From Mesorhizobium_L sp035547755 (GTDB taxonomy: Bacteria > Pseudomonadota > Alphaproteobacteria > Rhizobiales > Rhizobiaceae): a stretch of DNA of 64,000 nucleotides. The DNA is taken from the NCBI GenBank assembly GCA_035547755.1, contig DASZUG010000070.1, forward strand, positions 3,579 through 67,578. Reading direction: 5' to 3'. This document shows, piece after piece, positions 8,241 through 16,835 of the stretch. The position numbers and the translations under genes are program-made. Each line of letters starts with the position of its first letter. Within the stretch, counting starts at the first letter, position 1. The notes below the pieces were generated by a model. That model ran no database searches. It had not been told where the DNA came from and was given only the letters and a program-made list of their open reading frames with translations.

Positions 8241-9337
8241 CGCTGACGCGCAAACCGGCCGCTTTCCGTGTCGCCGGCGATCGATCCGAAGAGAGCGAGA
8301 CGCCGCGAGCCCAAGCAGAAACCGCCGAGCCGGTGGAAGGGCGCAAACCCAGACCGATTGCCAGGGATATCGCCATCGTCACTCCCGCTAAGGTCGATGT
8401 CTTCGATGCGGATGATGACGACGCGCTGAGAGAGCCGCCTCCGCCGATCACGCGAAAGAAGCGGTCGCGTCTCGCTGCCATTTTCCTTTCCGCCTTCGGG
8501 GCGCTGGTCTCGCTCGCCATCTGGCTGTGGGTCGACCGGCTGATCCGTGATCTGTTCGCGCAAGCCGGATGGCTGGGCTGGGTGGCGTTCGGGCTGGCGA
8601 TCGTCGCGGCGCTGTCGCTGCTTGTCATTCTCGCCCGCGAAATCTGGGCGCTGAGGAGGCTGGCATCGGTGGAGAAGATGCGCGCCGACGCCGAGGATAT
8701 TTTAGCGTCGAACAATGAAAGGAGGGCGCGCGCGCTGGTCGGCGAGCTGACCGCTTTCCTCTCCTCCAAGCCTGAAACAGCCGCCGGCCGGCGGACTCTT
8801 GCGGAACTCGAAGGCGAGATCATCGACGGAAAAGACCTCGTCCGGCTGGCCGAAAGCGAATTGATGCCGCCGCTCGACCGTCGGGCGCACGAACTGGTGC
8901 TCGACGCCGCCAAACGCGTCTCGATCGTGACAGCGGTTTCGCCGCGCGCGCTTGTCGATATCGGCTATGTGCTGTTCGAGGCCAGCCGGCTCATCCGCAG
9001 GCTTGCGGAGCTCTACGGCGCAAGGCCCGGCACCCTTGGCTTCTTCCGCCTCGGCCGCGACGTTCTTGCCCATCTTGCGGTGACGGGATCGATCGCCGTC
9101 GGCGACGGCATCGTCCAGCAGCTTATCGGCCATGGACTTGCCGCAAAGCTCTCCGCCAAGCTCGGCGAAGGGGTGGTGAATGGCATGATGACCGTGCGCA
9201 TCGGCATCGCGGCGATGGAAACGGTGCGTCCCCTGCCCTATGCCGCAAGGCGACGTCCGAGAATCGGTGATTTCGTCGCAGCGCTCAGTTCATTCGCGGC
9301 GCGCAAGGCGGATGAGGACAAGATCAAGGAAAACTGA
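8237..9337 (+). CDS. YcjF-like membrane protein (DUF697/TIGR01620)
   Basis: The 366-residue inner-membrane protein has an acidic or charged N-terminal region of about 75 residues. Two membrane helices follow, at roughly 77-98 and 110-133, and then a long soluble C-terminal part containing the DUF697 core near VTGSIAVGDGIVQQLIGHG. This architecture is that of E. coli YcjF. The start codon overlaps the stop of the YcjX-like gene (ATGA), which suggests coupled translation and a working partnership, with YcjF anchoring the NTPase at the membrane. The family has no defined biochemical activity. Confidence 0.83.
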   Translation: MTLTRKPAAFRVAGDRSEESETPRAQAETAEPVEGRKPRPIARDIAIVTPAKVDVFDADDDDALREPPPPITRKKRSRLAAIFLSAFGALVSLAIWLWVDRLIRDLFAQAGWLGWVAFGLAIVAALSLLVILAREIWALRRLASVEKMRADAEDILASNNERRARALVGELTAFLSSKPETAAGRRTLAELEGEIIDGKDLVRLAESELMPPLDRRAHELVLDAAKRVSIVTAVSPRALVDIGYVLFEASRLIRRLAELYGARPGTLGFFRLGRDVLAHLAVTGSIAVGDGIVQQLIGHGLAAKLSAKLGEGVVNGMMTVRIGIAAMETVRPLPYAARRRPRIGDFVAALSSFAARKADEDKIKEN

Positions 9338-9392
9338 GCGGTTTTCCATATAGTTCCACCGGCTGGGCGATAAAAAATCCCGCTTTCGAACC

Positions 9393-9692
9393 TAGAGCCT
9401 TTCATGGTTAGCTGGAAACGGTTCTGTTTCTCCGATGGCGCGGCGATCCGCGCGGAGGACGGTGCAGGTCGTACCGGTGGTACGGCCAAGTCCGTCCGAC
9501 AAAGCGGGCGCCCGCCAGCGGGAAACCCTTGCGGGCCGGGCCAATTCCTTCGGGTTCCGGCTTGGCCGTACCCCGGTACGACCGGCGCCAAAACCCTCGA
9601 CCCCCGGGTCCGGCCGTTGGCCGGCCCGAGAGCAGGCCTTGACCCGAATTGCCTCCGGCAGAACGATTCCATCTAATCATGAAAGGCTCTAA
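9393..9692. repeat. 300 bp palindromic repeat element (RIME/MITE-like)
   Basis: Imperfect terminal inverted repeats of 34 bases at 9393-9426 and 9659-9692 match at about 30 positions; the left arm reads TAGAGCCTTTCATGGTTAGC and continues. Inside is a second near-perfect hairpin, 9467-9490 against 9561-9583 (24 and 23 bases, one bulge), around GGTCGTACCGG and CTTGGCCGTACC. It lies in the gap between the ycjF-like gene and the CBS gene, which otherwise holds no convincing ORF. Rhizobial genomes carry dispersed palindromic elements with GAGCNTTTCATG ends; I infer membership from that resemblance. It encodes no transposase. Confidence 0.75.
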
Positions 9693-9811
9693 ATAGGAGG
9701 TAGCCGCTCGATTCAGACAGCTGTTGCGAATTGCCGCGCACTGCCGCAAACTTTGCGGGCTAAGCCGGCAAGCCCCGGAAGATTGGGGCGCTGATGGCGG
9801 GAGAAAGAAAA

Positions 9812-10246
9812 ATGCACGTAGCCGACATTCTGAAAGCAAAAGGAAACAACGTCGCCACCATCCGTCCCGACACAAGCATACGAAGCGCCGCCCAGAGGCT
9901 GAAGATCGAACGCGTCGGCGCTCTTGTGGTCAGCGAGAACGGCAACTCGGTGGACGGGATTCTATCCGAGCGCGATATTGCGTACGGATTCGCGGAACAC
10001 GGCTCCGCAATATTGGAACACAATGTTTCGGACCTGATGACGCGCGGCGTGATCCATTGCGTTCCGCAGGATAGCATCGCCCACGTCGCAAAAGTGATGA
10101 CGCAAAGACGTATCCGCCATCTGCCCGTCATGGAAGGCCACAATCTGATCGGCATCGTGAGTATCGGAGACGTCGTCAGGTATCGCCTGGACGAGTTGGA
10201 GCTCGAAGCAAACGTCCTTAGGGACTACGCGACCGTCCGCCATTAA
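9812..10246 (+). CDS. Tandem CBS-domain protein
   Basis: The protein has 144 residues and consists of two CBS domains: residues about 1-65, centred on IRPDTSIRSAAQRL, GALVVSENGNSVDGILSERDI, and about 72-135, with DLMTRGVIHCVPQDSIAHV, HLPVMEGHNLIGIVSIGDV. A pair of CBS domains binds adenosine nucleotides and usually acts as a stress or energy sensor. The ATG at 9812 has GGGAGAAA 6 bases upstream; the ATG at 9794 lies in the same frame but lacks a ribosome site. It stands alone after a palindromic repeat. The partner is unknown. Confidence 0.87.
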   Translation: MHVADILKAKGNNVATIRPDTSIRSAAQRLKIERVGALVVSENGNSVDGILSERDIAYGFAEHGSAILEHNVSDLMTRGVIHCVPQDSIAHVAKVMTQRRIRHLPVMEGHNLIGIVSIGDVVRYRLDELELEANVLRDYATVRH

Positions 10247-10401
10247 GATGCAGCAGTTGGCCGGGTCGATTTCCCGGTGTCGTCCCGGCTGCGTGCAGCT
10301 GAATATTTTACCCGATATAAATGACCGGTCCCGTGTCGGAGTGGCAGAGCCTCGTGCGTCCTTAGGGCGTCCTTTTCGTCAATTCATGAGGAGAAACGAG
10401 A

Positions 10402-10845
10402 ATGCCCAATACTGTCCGCTTGCACCGCGTTCTGGCCACCAAGCCGGAAAAAGTCTATCGCGCCTTCATCGAGGCGGACGCACTAGCCAAATGGCTGCCG
10501 CCGAACGGCTTCACCTGCACCGTCCATCATCTGGAGGCGAAGGTCGGCGGCACGTTCAGAATGTCTTTCCGGAACTTCACGACCGGCGAGGGTCATACCT
10601 TTGGCGGCGAATATGTCGAACTCGTTCCGGGCGAACGCGTGCGCTACACGGATAAATTCGACGATCCCAACCTGCCCGGCGAGATCGAGGTGACTGTCAC
10701 GTTGAAAAGCGTATCGGTCGGCACCGAGATCAACATCACGCAGTCGGGGTTGCCGGACGTCATCCCGCTCGAGGCTTGCTATCTCGGTTGGCAGGACTCG
10801 CTCAGAAACCTGGCAAGGCTCGTCGAGCCCGAGATCAATCAATAG
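10402..10845 (+). CDS. SRPBCC (AHSA1-type) family protein
   Basis: The 147-residue protein shows the START/Bet v1-like fold signature of activator of Hsp90 ATPase 1-like proteins: a helix with PEKVYRAFIEADALAKWLPP, then the strands GGTFRMSFRNF and GGEYVELVPGERVRYTDKF, and the C-terminal helix GWQDSLRNLARLVE. These proteins bind hydrophobic ligands; the ligand here is unknown. GGAG lies 11 bases before the ATG at 10402. It appears monocistronic. A second, shorter SRPBCC gene lies at 61.1 kb with an ArsR regulator. Confidence 0.86.
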   Translation: MPNTVRLHRVLATKPEKVYRAFIEADALAKWLPPNGFTCTVHHLEAKVGGTFRMSFRNFTTGEGHTFGGEYVELVPGERVRYTDKFDDPNLPGEIEVTVTLKSVSVGTEINITQSGLPDVIPLEACYLGWQDSLRNLARLVEPEINQ

Positions 10846-10959
10846 CGATTGATCTCGAATAGGCGCCGGATCGTTTTAACGCGGTCCGGCAGCGTATATG
10901 GTGCCCGCTCAAGGTGAACCGTACCCTAAGGTTCGCCATATCAGCGGCCGACTCCACCA

Positions 10960-11682
10960 ATGAAAGCACCGAGCATGCCACATACGGATTCCCGCCCGAC
11001 CATTTTGCTCATTGGCGCTTCGCGCGGCCTCGGCCACGCCATGGCGGCGGAGTTCCTGAAAAAGGGATGGAATGTCGTCGGAACGGTACGCGGCGGGCCC
11101 CGAACCTTGCTGCACGACCTGGCCGACGACTATGACGGCCGGGTCGAGATCGAGAGCCTGGACATTACCGAACCCGATCAGATCGCGGCCCTGCGCGATC
11201 GCCTGACCGGCAGACTCTTCGACATGCTGTTCGTCAATGCCGGCACGACGAACCCCGATCCGACGCAGACGATCGGCGAGGTCTCGACCGACGATTTCGT
11301 CAATCTCATGATCACCAATTCATTGAGCCCGATGCGCGTTATCGAGAGCCTGGAGGGCAATGTCTCAACGACAGGTTTGGTCGGGGTGATGTCGTCCGGA
11401 CAGGGCAGCATCGCCAACAACGAGACCGGCCAGCGGGAGCTCTATCGCGGCAGCAAGGCGGCGCTCAACATGTTCATGCGAAGCCTCGCAGCCCGCCAGG
11501 CCGGGACAGCGCGCGCCATGGTGGTGATGGCGCCGGGTTGGGTCCGGACCGATCTGGGCGGCCCGGACGCGAGGCTCACGATCGAAGAGAGCGTACCCAG
11601 CCTGGTCAACGTCCTCCTCGCAAAGCAGAAAAGGCCGGGACTGGAATACCTTGATTATCTCGGACGCACCGTCCCCTGGTGA
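10960..11682 (+). CDS. SDR family NAD(P)-dependent oxidoreductase
   Basis: The 240-residue short-chain dehydrogenase/reductase has the cofactor loop GASRGLGHA near the N-terminus, the NAG motif in LFVNAGTTNPD, and a catalytic Tyr-x3-Lys at YRGSKAAL with the active Ser in the preceding segment VMSSGQGS. The C-terminus ends early (DYLGRTVPW). Starts at 10960 (ATG) and 10975 (ATG) are both possible; neither has a clear ribosome site. The substrate cannot be read from the sequence, and neighbours give no pathway. Confidence 0.87.
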   Translation: MKAPSMPHTDSRPTILLIGASRGLGHAMAAEFLKKGWNVVGTVRGGPRTLLHDLADDYDGRVEIESLDITEPDQIAALRDRLTGRLFDMLFVNAGTTNPDPTQTIGEVSTDDFVNLMITNSLSPMRVIESLEGNVSTTGLVGVMSSGQGSIANNETGQRELYRGSKAALNMFMRSLAARQAGTARAMVVMAPGWVRTDLGGPDARLTIEESVPSLVNVLLAKQKRPGLEYLDYLGRTVPW

Positions 11683-11863
11683 TCTGCTGCCGAGGACGCG
11701 AAGTCGAATGGCACGCCGCGTGTGTCGGGCTCGACGGCCCTGCTCCTTCCCGCCCGATTTCTCATCGCCTGTTACTGTCGCTTTCGATGACAAGGCTCAA
11801 AAAATGGGCTTGCGATAGCGGCCAACCTCCCTCATCCTGTTCGGCGGAAATATTGACGAAGCG

Positions 11864-11871
11864 TTAACCAT
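11864..11871 (+). promoter_or_regulatory. CtrA-like half-site TTAACCAT
   Basis: The octamer TTAACCAT, reported as a common CtrA recognition form in rhizobia, lies about 50 bases upstream of the secreted-protein gene at 11921. A single octamer is weak evidence and occurs by chance; I list it because the cell-cycle kinase CckA is encoded in this window. Confidence 0.25.
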
Positions 11872-11920
11872 TCTTCTTCATGGTTTTCCCTTACCCTCCT
11901 CCGAACGGCGTCGGGCCATA

Positions 11921-12472
11921 ATGAATCTTGCACTCCCCTCCACCTTTCTTGCTGCCTTCGCGGCTGCGTCGCTGGCGAGCGCCATGGCGAATGCGGCCGA
12001 TGCGGGCGAGCGCGACATGAAGTTCTTCCGCTCCGTCGAGGGACAATGGTCCGGTCCCGGCGAAGTCGTTGCCGGCAAGTACAAGGGCACGCGCTTCACT
12101 TGCGACCTCGTCGGCACGACGCCGTCGCACCGCGCCGGCATGAATCTCGATGGAACCTGCCGCGTCGGCATGTTCACGCAGAAGATGTCGGCCCATGTCG
12201 AGGAGCGCGGCCATAGCGGTTATCATGGGACGTTTCTCGACGGCGCCGCGGGCAAGGGCCTGGACGTCGTCGGCGGCGATGTCGAAGGCAAGAAGGTCGT
12301 CTTCATGCTCAACCGGCATCAATTGAAGGGAACCATGCTGGCGCATCTGCCCGATCCCAACACGATGAACGTCACGATTTCCGTCAAGGTCAATGATAGT
12401 CTGGTGCCGGTCATCGGCGTCAGCCTCAAGCGCAACAGCGAACATTCCGCAAAGCAGGTGGCGCAGGAATAG
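11921..12472 (+). CDS. Small secreted protein of unknown function
   Basis: The 183-residue protein starts with an export signal: a hydrophobic stretch, LPSTFLAAFAAASLASAMANA, ending near a signal-peptidase I site around Ala26. The mature part (about 155 residues) is beta-rich with repeated Gly and charged residues, for example FFRSVEGQWSGPGEVVAGKYKG and VGGDVEGKKVVFML. I do not recognise a named family. It is probably periplasmic. A TTAACCAT half-site lies about 50 bases upstream. A lone gene between an SDR gene and the ltrA gene gives no functional hint. Confidence 0.6.
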   Translation: MNLALPSTFLAAFAAASLASAMANAADAGERDMKFFRSVEGQWSGPGEVVAGKYKGTRFTCDLVGTTPSHRAGMNLDGTCRVGMFTQKMSAHVEERGHSGYHGTFLDGAAGKGLDVVGGDVEGKKVVFMLNRHQLKGTMLAHLPDPNTMNVTISVKVNDSLVPVIGVSLKRNSEHSAKQVAQE

Positions 12473-12494
12473 GCGTCGTAGCGTTGCACCAGGC

Positions 12495-12598
12495 GCGTCC
12501 TTCGAAGCTTGCTTCGCAAGCACTCAGGATGAGGGAATCAGACGCTAACGATCTCATCCTGCGGTGCGAACCCGTAGGACGAGCCGCGAAGAATGCAT
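12495..12598. repeat. Dispersed palindromic repeat, CCTTCGAG/CTCAGGATGAG family (degenerate copy)
   Basis: The segment carries a left arm with CGTCCTTCGAAGC...CTCAGGATGAGG and a right arm reading CTCATCCTGCGG...GAGCCGCGAAG, which is its rough reverse complement. A better copy of the same family lies at 46625-46732. It falls between the secreted-protein gene and the ltrA stop, and codes for nothing recognisable. Confidence 0.65.
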
Positions 12599-12608
12599 GG
12601 TTCGCCCT

Positions 12609-13802
12609 TCATGTAATCGCCTGGGTCCTGAGCGATTTCAGCGACAGATATTCCCACACTGCCACGAGAAGCAGGATCGCGGCCGAAGACGCGCCGAGCG
12701 TGAACAGGTCAAGCGACGTCCCGACGAAGCCCAACAGCACCGAAAGGACCGCGCCGACCATGTGCGACAAGGGCGGTCGCCCGAAGACGCGCGCCTTGAA
12801 GAGCATGTTGCCGACAATGTAGATCAGCGTCGCGCCCGCGATCACCAGAACGGCGCCCCCGTCCGCATTGCGGCCGGTCGGATGGGCGAGCAGCAGTTCG
12901 TCCGAAACAGCGGCGACGATAATGCCCGCCACGATGACGATATGTATGTAGGTGTAGGCAACCCGCGCGATCGCTCCGGGATCGTCGGATTTCTCGATCC
13001 GGCTGCGGGCATAATCGGCGCCGATATTGAAATAAATCCACCACATGGCGACCGTGCCGATAAAGGCGACGAGAAATGCGGCCGCATGTTCGCCGTTCCA
13101 GGTCATCTCGCTGAAGGTGGCGCCGGTGACGAGAACGGATTCCCCGAGCGCGATGATGACGAAGAGCGCGCAGCGCTCCGAGAGATGGCCGCCGTCGACG
13201 TCCCAATCGGCCGTGGTCGAGCGTCCGAGGCCTGGGACGCGGAAACCCGCGGCCGGAGAGATATAATCGATCGCCAGCGCAATCAGCCACAGCACAAATC
13301 GGGCCTGCCCTTGCGTAAGGCCGCCGGCGATCCACGCTATCCCCGAAACGGTCAGCCAAATGCTGATTCGTTGGAAATTGCGGTAATTGCCGGGATTGTG
13401 CTTCCGAAGCGCCCACATCATGAAGAGCGAGCGACCAAGCTGCATGAAGACGTAGGCTGAGGCGAAAGCCAGACCCTTCCCACCAAACGCCGCGGGAATG
13501 GAGGTCGACAGGATCAGGCCGGCAAGCATCAGCACCAGCAGCATCAGCCGGACCGAATTGCGCTGTGGATCGAGCCAGTTCGTTACCCAGGAGGTGTAAA
13601 CCCACACCCACCAGACCGCCATAAAGAGAAGCAGCGCCTCGATCGCGCCCGCCGGCGTCAGATGATGAAGCAGCGCGTGGGAGGTCTGCGTTACCGCGAA
13701 TACGAAGACCAGATCGAAGAAGAGTTCGACATATTCGACCCGAGCTTCCTCGTCCTCTCCCCTCGCACGCTGAAGATCTCTTGCGGAAGCGAAAAGCGCC
13801 AT
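12609..13802 (-). CDS. Low temperature requirement protein A (LtrA family) membrane protein
   Basis: The 397-residue polytopic protein has about ten to twelve hydrophobic segments. Family hallmarks near the N-terminus are YVELFFDLVFVFAVTQ and the later segment HLSERCALFVIIALGESVL, both typical of the LtrA family. LtrA was named for a Listeria gene required for growth at low temperature; its transport activity is unknown. It begins 55 bp after the folK stop in the same direction, so it could be the last gene of a folate-linked transcript. The start ATG at 13802 has GAGGTGA nine bases upstream. Confidence 0.85.
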   Translation of the reverse strand: MALFASARDLQRARGEDEEARVEYVELFFDLVFVFAVTQTSHALLHHLTPAGAIEALLLFMAVWWVWVYTSWVTNWLDPQRNSVRLMLLVLMLAGLILSTSIPAAFGGKGLAFASAYVFMQLGRSLFMMWALRKHNPGNYRNFQRISIWLTVSGIAWIAGGLTQGQARFVLWLIALAIDYISPAAGFRVPGLGRSTTADWDVDGGHLSERCALFVIIALGESVLVTGATFSEMTWNGEHAAAFLVAFIGTVAMWWIYFNIGADYARSRIEKSDDPGAIARVAYTYIHIVIVAGIIVAAVSDELLLAHPTGRNADGGAVLVIAGATLIYIVGNMLFKARVFGRPPLSHMVGAVLSVLLGFVGTSLDLFTLGASSAAILLLVAVWEYLSLKSLRTQAIT

Positions 13803-13857
13803 GCGGTCCGGTCACCTCATCCCTGCGACAAAACCGATTTTTGCTTGGAGACAAGGT

Positions 13858-14397
13858 TCAAGGCAAGTTGCGCGTCGCATCGTCAGCAGGCAAATGCCAC
13901 CAGTTTCCGCTTTTCGTCAGGTTTTCGATCCGGCTCTCGTCAAGCCGCGAGATGAGTTCGGCCATCTTTTTCCCGTCGATCACCAACTCCGGCGCGATCT
14001 CGCTTAGCGGAACAAGGACGAAGGCGCGCTCGGCGAGCCGCGGATGCGGGATTGTCAGGCCTTCTTCGTCAATGGCGCTGTCGTCGTAGAGAAGGATGTC
14101 GATATCGATGGTGCGTGGACCCCAGCGTTCGCGTCTGACGCGTTTCAAAAATTGTTCCTCTTCGAGGCAGAGGGAAAGCAGGTCGCGCGGCGATAGCGTC
14201 GTGGCTATGGCTGCGACCGCGTTCAGGAAATCGGGTTGATCGGTCTTGCCCCAGGGCGGCGTCCGATAGAGCGAGGATACAATGATGACCGAGCAGGCCG
14301 GATCGGCGTCGATTGCCCTCAGCGCCGCCGCCATCGCCGCGGCTGGGTCGCCGATATTGCCGCCGAGGCCAAGGAATGCAGTAACGCGCCCGGTCAT
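13858..14397 (-). CDS. folK: 2-amino-4-hydroxy-6-hydroxymethyldihydropteridine diphosphokinase
   Basis: The 179-residue enzyme transfers pyrophosphate from ATP to hydroxymethyldihydropterin in folate synthesis. The diagnostic segment RWGPRTIDIDIL is at residues 91-102 and contains the two metal-binding Asp residues; the N-terminal GLGGNIGD loop and the SSLYRTPPWG pterin loop are also present. It overlaps folP by one base (TAATG), so expression is coupled. In many related genomes folB lies between folP and folK, but it is absent here. The protein has a C-terminal tail beyond the usual ~160 residues. Confidence 0.94.
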   Translation of the reverse strand: MTGRVTAFLGLGGNIGDPAAAMAAALRAIDADPACSVIIVSSLYRTPPWGKTDQPDFLNAVAAIATTLSPRDLLSLCLEEEQFLKRVRRERWGPRTIDIDILLYDDSAIDEEGLTIPHPRLAERAFVLVPLSEIAPELVIDGKKMAELISRLDESRIENLTKSGNWWHLPADDATRNLP

Positions 14398-15239
14398 TAT
14401 CGGTTGCCGACAGACGCCATCACGGCATCCGCCATTTTGAGCGCATCCCGGTTCGCGGCCACGTCATGCACGCGGAAAATCGCGGCGCCCTTCATACGCA
14501 GAATGACGCTCGTCGCGGCCGTGCCGATGGCGCGTTCGGCATGGACCTCCTTGCCGGTGACACGCCCGACAAAACGCTTGCGCGAGGTGCCGACGGCAAG
14601 AGGATAGCCAAGCGCATGCAGTTCCTCGAAGCGGGCCATAAGCTCCAGATTGGCTTCGGGCGTTTCCTTGGCGAAGCCGAAGCCGGGGTCGAGCACGATC
14701 GCGTCATTCGCCACGCCCGCATGACGTGCGATTTCGAGCGAGCGGCGCAGAAAAGAAAACTGATCGGCGATGACGTCCGGATCCTTTTGCCGCTCGCGGC
14801 CGGTATGCATGAGGATCAGCCCCCCACCGGTTTCCGCGGCGACAGCGGCGATTTCGGGATCGCGCTGCGCTCCCCAGACGTCGTTGATGATGTGAACACC
14901 ACGTTCGACCGCCAGCCTGGCCGTTTCGGCTCGATAGGTGTCCACCGACAGAATCACATTGTCCTTGGCAAGCGCGTCGATCACCGGCAGGATGCGCGCC
15001 TGTTCCTCGGCGGCGGAGATCGATGCGCCACCCGGCCGGGTCGATTCCCCGCCTATGTCGATAATCGCCGCGCCCTCTCCCATCATGCGCCGCGCATGGT
15101 CGATCGCCTTTTCCGGCCGATCGTATTGGCCTCCGTCGGCAAAGGAATCCGGCGTCACGTTGAGAATGCCCATGACGACGGAGGCCTGCCCGAGGTCGAG
15201 GCTCCGTCCATGTGCGAGACGCCAATGCCAGGTTTTCAT
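14397..15239 (-). CDS. folP: Dihydropteroate synthase
   Basis: The 280-residue TIM-barrel enzyme joins p-aminobenzoate to hydroxymethyldihydropterin pyrophosphate. It has the signatures GILNVTPDSFADGG near residue 25, DIGGESTRPGG about 60, SVDTYRAETA, DPGFGFAKE and the substrate-binding GTSRKRFVG near the end. It starts 19 bp after the ferredoxin-NADP reductase stop and overlaps folK, so it is in a tight minus-strand unit. It is the usual sulfonamide target; nothing in the motifs suggests a resistant allele, though I cannot test that. Confidence 0.95.
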   Translation of the reverse strand: MKTWHWRLAHGRSLDLGQASVVMGILNVTPDSFADGGQYDRPEKAIDHARRMMGEGAAIIDIGGESTRPGGASISAAEEQARILPVIDALAKDNVILSVDTYRAETARLAVERGVHIINDVWGAQRDPEIAAVAAETGGGLILMHTGRERQKDPDVIADQFSFLRRSLEIARHAGVANDAIVLDPGFGFAKETPEANLELMARFEELHALGYPLAVGTSRKRFVGRVTGKEVHAERAIGTAATSVILRMKGAAIFRVHDVAANRDALKMADAVMASVGNR

Positions 15240-15258
15240 TCCATTCCCGTGAGGTGCA

Positions 15259-16284
15259 TCACGCCACGCCCAGCTTCTTCTGCAGGCTCGTCGACGAAGT
15301 GGTGTACTGGAAGACGATGCGCTCCGCCGGGCTGATATAGTGCTTCGCCGCCTGCGCCATCAAAGCTGCCTCGTGAAAGCCCGACAGGATGAGCTTGAGC
15401 TTGCCCGGATAGCTATTGATGTCGCCGATCGCGAATATGCCCGGCACCGAAGACTGGAATTTTTCCGTATCGACGGGAATGAGGTTCTCGTGGAGATTCA
15501 ACCCCCATTCCGCTATCGGGCCGAGTTTCATCGTCAGGCCGAAGAAAGGCAGGAGCCTTGTGCAGGCGATTTCGACTTCGCCGTGAGGTCCTTTGACGGT
15601 CGCCGAACGCAACACCCCGTTCTCACCGGAAAGCGCCGTTACCTGCCCGATCTGGAAGCGGAGTTTTTCCTCCTCGTGCAGCGCGAACATCTTGTTGACG
15701 CTGTCCGGCGCGGCGCGAAACTCTGCGCGGCGATGGACAAGCGCGACGGAACGCGCGACGGGCTGCAGGTTCAAGGTCCAGTCGAGCGCCGAATCTCCAC
15801 CTCCGACGATCAGAAGGTCCTCTCCGCGAAAGTCCTCCATGCGCCGCACTGCGTAGAAGACGCTCTTGCCCTCATAGGCCTCAATGCCCGGGATCGGCGG
15901 GCGCTTCGGCTGGAACGACCCGCCGCCGGCAGCGATCACGACCGCTTTCGCCTCGAAAATCTCCCCCTCATCCGTGGTGACGCGGAACGATCCGTCCTCG
16001 CGCTTCTCCAGCGCGGAAATCATCCGGTTGAAGGTGAATTGCGGCTGGAAAGGTTCGATCTGCTCCATCAGCTTGTCGACCAGGCCCTGCGCCGTGATCA
16101 GTGGCCAGCCCGGAATGTCGTAGATCGGCTTTTCGGGATAGAGTTCGGCGCATTGGCCGCCTGGCCGGTCGAGAATGTCAACCAGATGACATTTAAGATC
16201 GAGCAGGCCGAGTTCGAATACCGCGAAAAGACCAACCGGCCCCGCGCCAACAATCAAGACATCGGTTTTCGTGACGTTGTGCAT
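15259..16284 (-). CDS. Ferredoxin-NADP+ reductase (thioredoxin-reductase-like type)
   Basis: The 341-residue flavoenzyme has two Rossmann folds: FAD-binding GAGPVGL at residues 13-19 and NADPH-binding GGGDSALD at 161-168. The CxxC redox pair of thioredoxin reductase is absent from this region, which marks it as the TrxR-like ferredoxin reductase of the YumC type. A C-terminal stretch, YTTSSTSLQKKLG, matches the family's ring-stacking subdomain. Its partner is likely the 2Fe-2S ferredoxin encoded immediately upstream (92 bp gap), together passing NADPH electrons to other acceptors. folP follows after 19 bp. Confidence 0.9.
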   Translation of the reverse strand: MHNVTKTDVLIVGAGPVGLFAVFELGLLDLKCHLVDILDRPGGQCAELYPEKPIYDIPGWPLITAQGLVDKLMEQIEPFQPQFTFNRMISALEKREDGSFRVTTDEGEIFEAKAVVIAAGGGSFQPKRPPIPGIEAYEGKSVFYAVRRMEDFRGEDLLIVGGGDSALDWTLNLQPVARSVALVHRRAEFRAAPDSVNKMFALHEEEKLRFQIGQVTALSGENGVLRSATVKGPHGEVEIACTRLLPFFGLTMKLGPIAEWGLNLHENLIPVDTEKFQSSVPGIFAIGDINSYPGKLKLILSGFHEAALMAQAAKHYISPAERIVFQYTTSSTSLQKKLGVA

Positions 16285-16376
16285 TTCTTGATCCTCGGCT
16301 CTTCATGGCCGGAACACAGCTTCAAGGCCGTCATGCAATGACGGGATTTCGCCGTGTTCGCGGTTTCGGCCTTGCC

Positions 16377-16697
16377 TCAACCCTGGCGTTCGGGCACGCG
16401 AACCGTGAGGCCGTCCAGTTCATCGCGGACCTTGATCTGGCAGGAAAGCCGGGAATTCGGCCGGACATCGAAGGCGAAATCGAGCATGTCCTCTTCCATC
16501 GATTCCGGCTCCCCGACAATTCCGGTCCATTCTTCATCGACATAGACGTGGCAGGTTGCGCACGCACAGGCCCCGCCGCATTCCGCCTCGATCCCGGGGA
16601 CGCTGTTCCTGATCGCGTTCTCCATTACCGTCGAGCCGTTCTCCGCCTCGATGTCATAGGAAGTGCCGTCGAAGGCAATGATGTGCAGCTTGGTCAT
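16377..16697 (-). CDS. 2Fe-2S ferredoxin (adrenodoxin type)
   Basis: The 106-residue protein has the cysteine pattern C40-x5-C46-x2-C49-x36-C86, the hallmark of adrenodoxin-type 2Fe-2S ferredoxins such as bacterial FdVI, with an extra Cys44. The first three ligands fall in CGGACACATC. It is acidic in the middle segment WTGIVGEPESMEEDML, usual for binding a reductase. It likely receives electrons from the TrxR-like ferredoxin-NADP reductase encoded just downstream, as an electron-transfer pair. The final electron acceptor is unknown. Confidence 0.9.
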   Translation of the reverse strand: MTKLHIIAFDGTSYDIEAENGSTVMENAIRNSVPGIEAECGGACACATCHVYVDEEWTGIVGEPESMEEDMLDFAFDVRPNSRLSCQIKVRDELDGLTVRVPERQG

Positions 16698-16835
16698 TGA
16701 GGAGCCCCAGGGAAGACCCTGCCGAGATAATCACTCCGCCTGCCAAGTCAACAGCCCAGCGGCAAAGGGTGTGAGAGGCCAAAGCAAAGGCGGTGACAGA
16801 ATTTGTTTTCAGAATGCGCCGATGCGAAACATGTG

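Noticed and set aside
9404..9676. Open frames inside the 9393-9692 palindrome
   Set aside because: They arise from the inverted repeat and have no family match or ribosome site.
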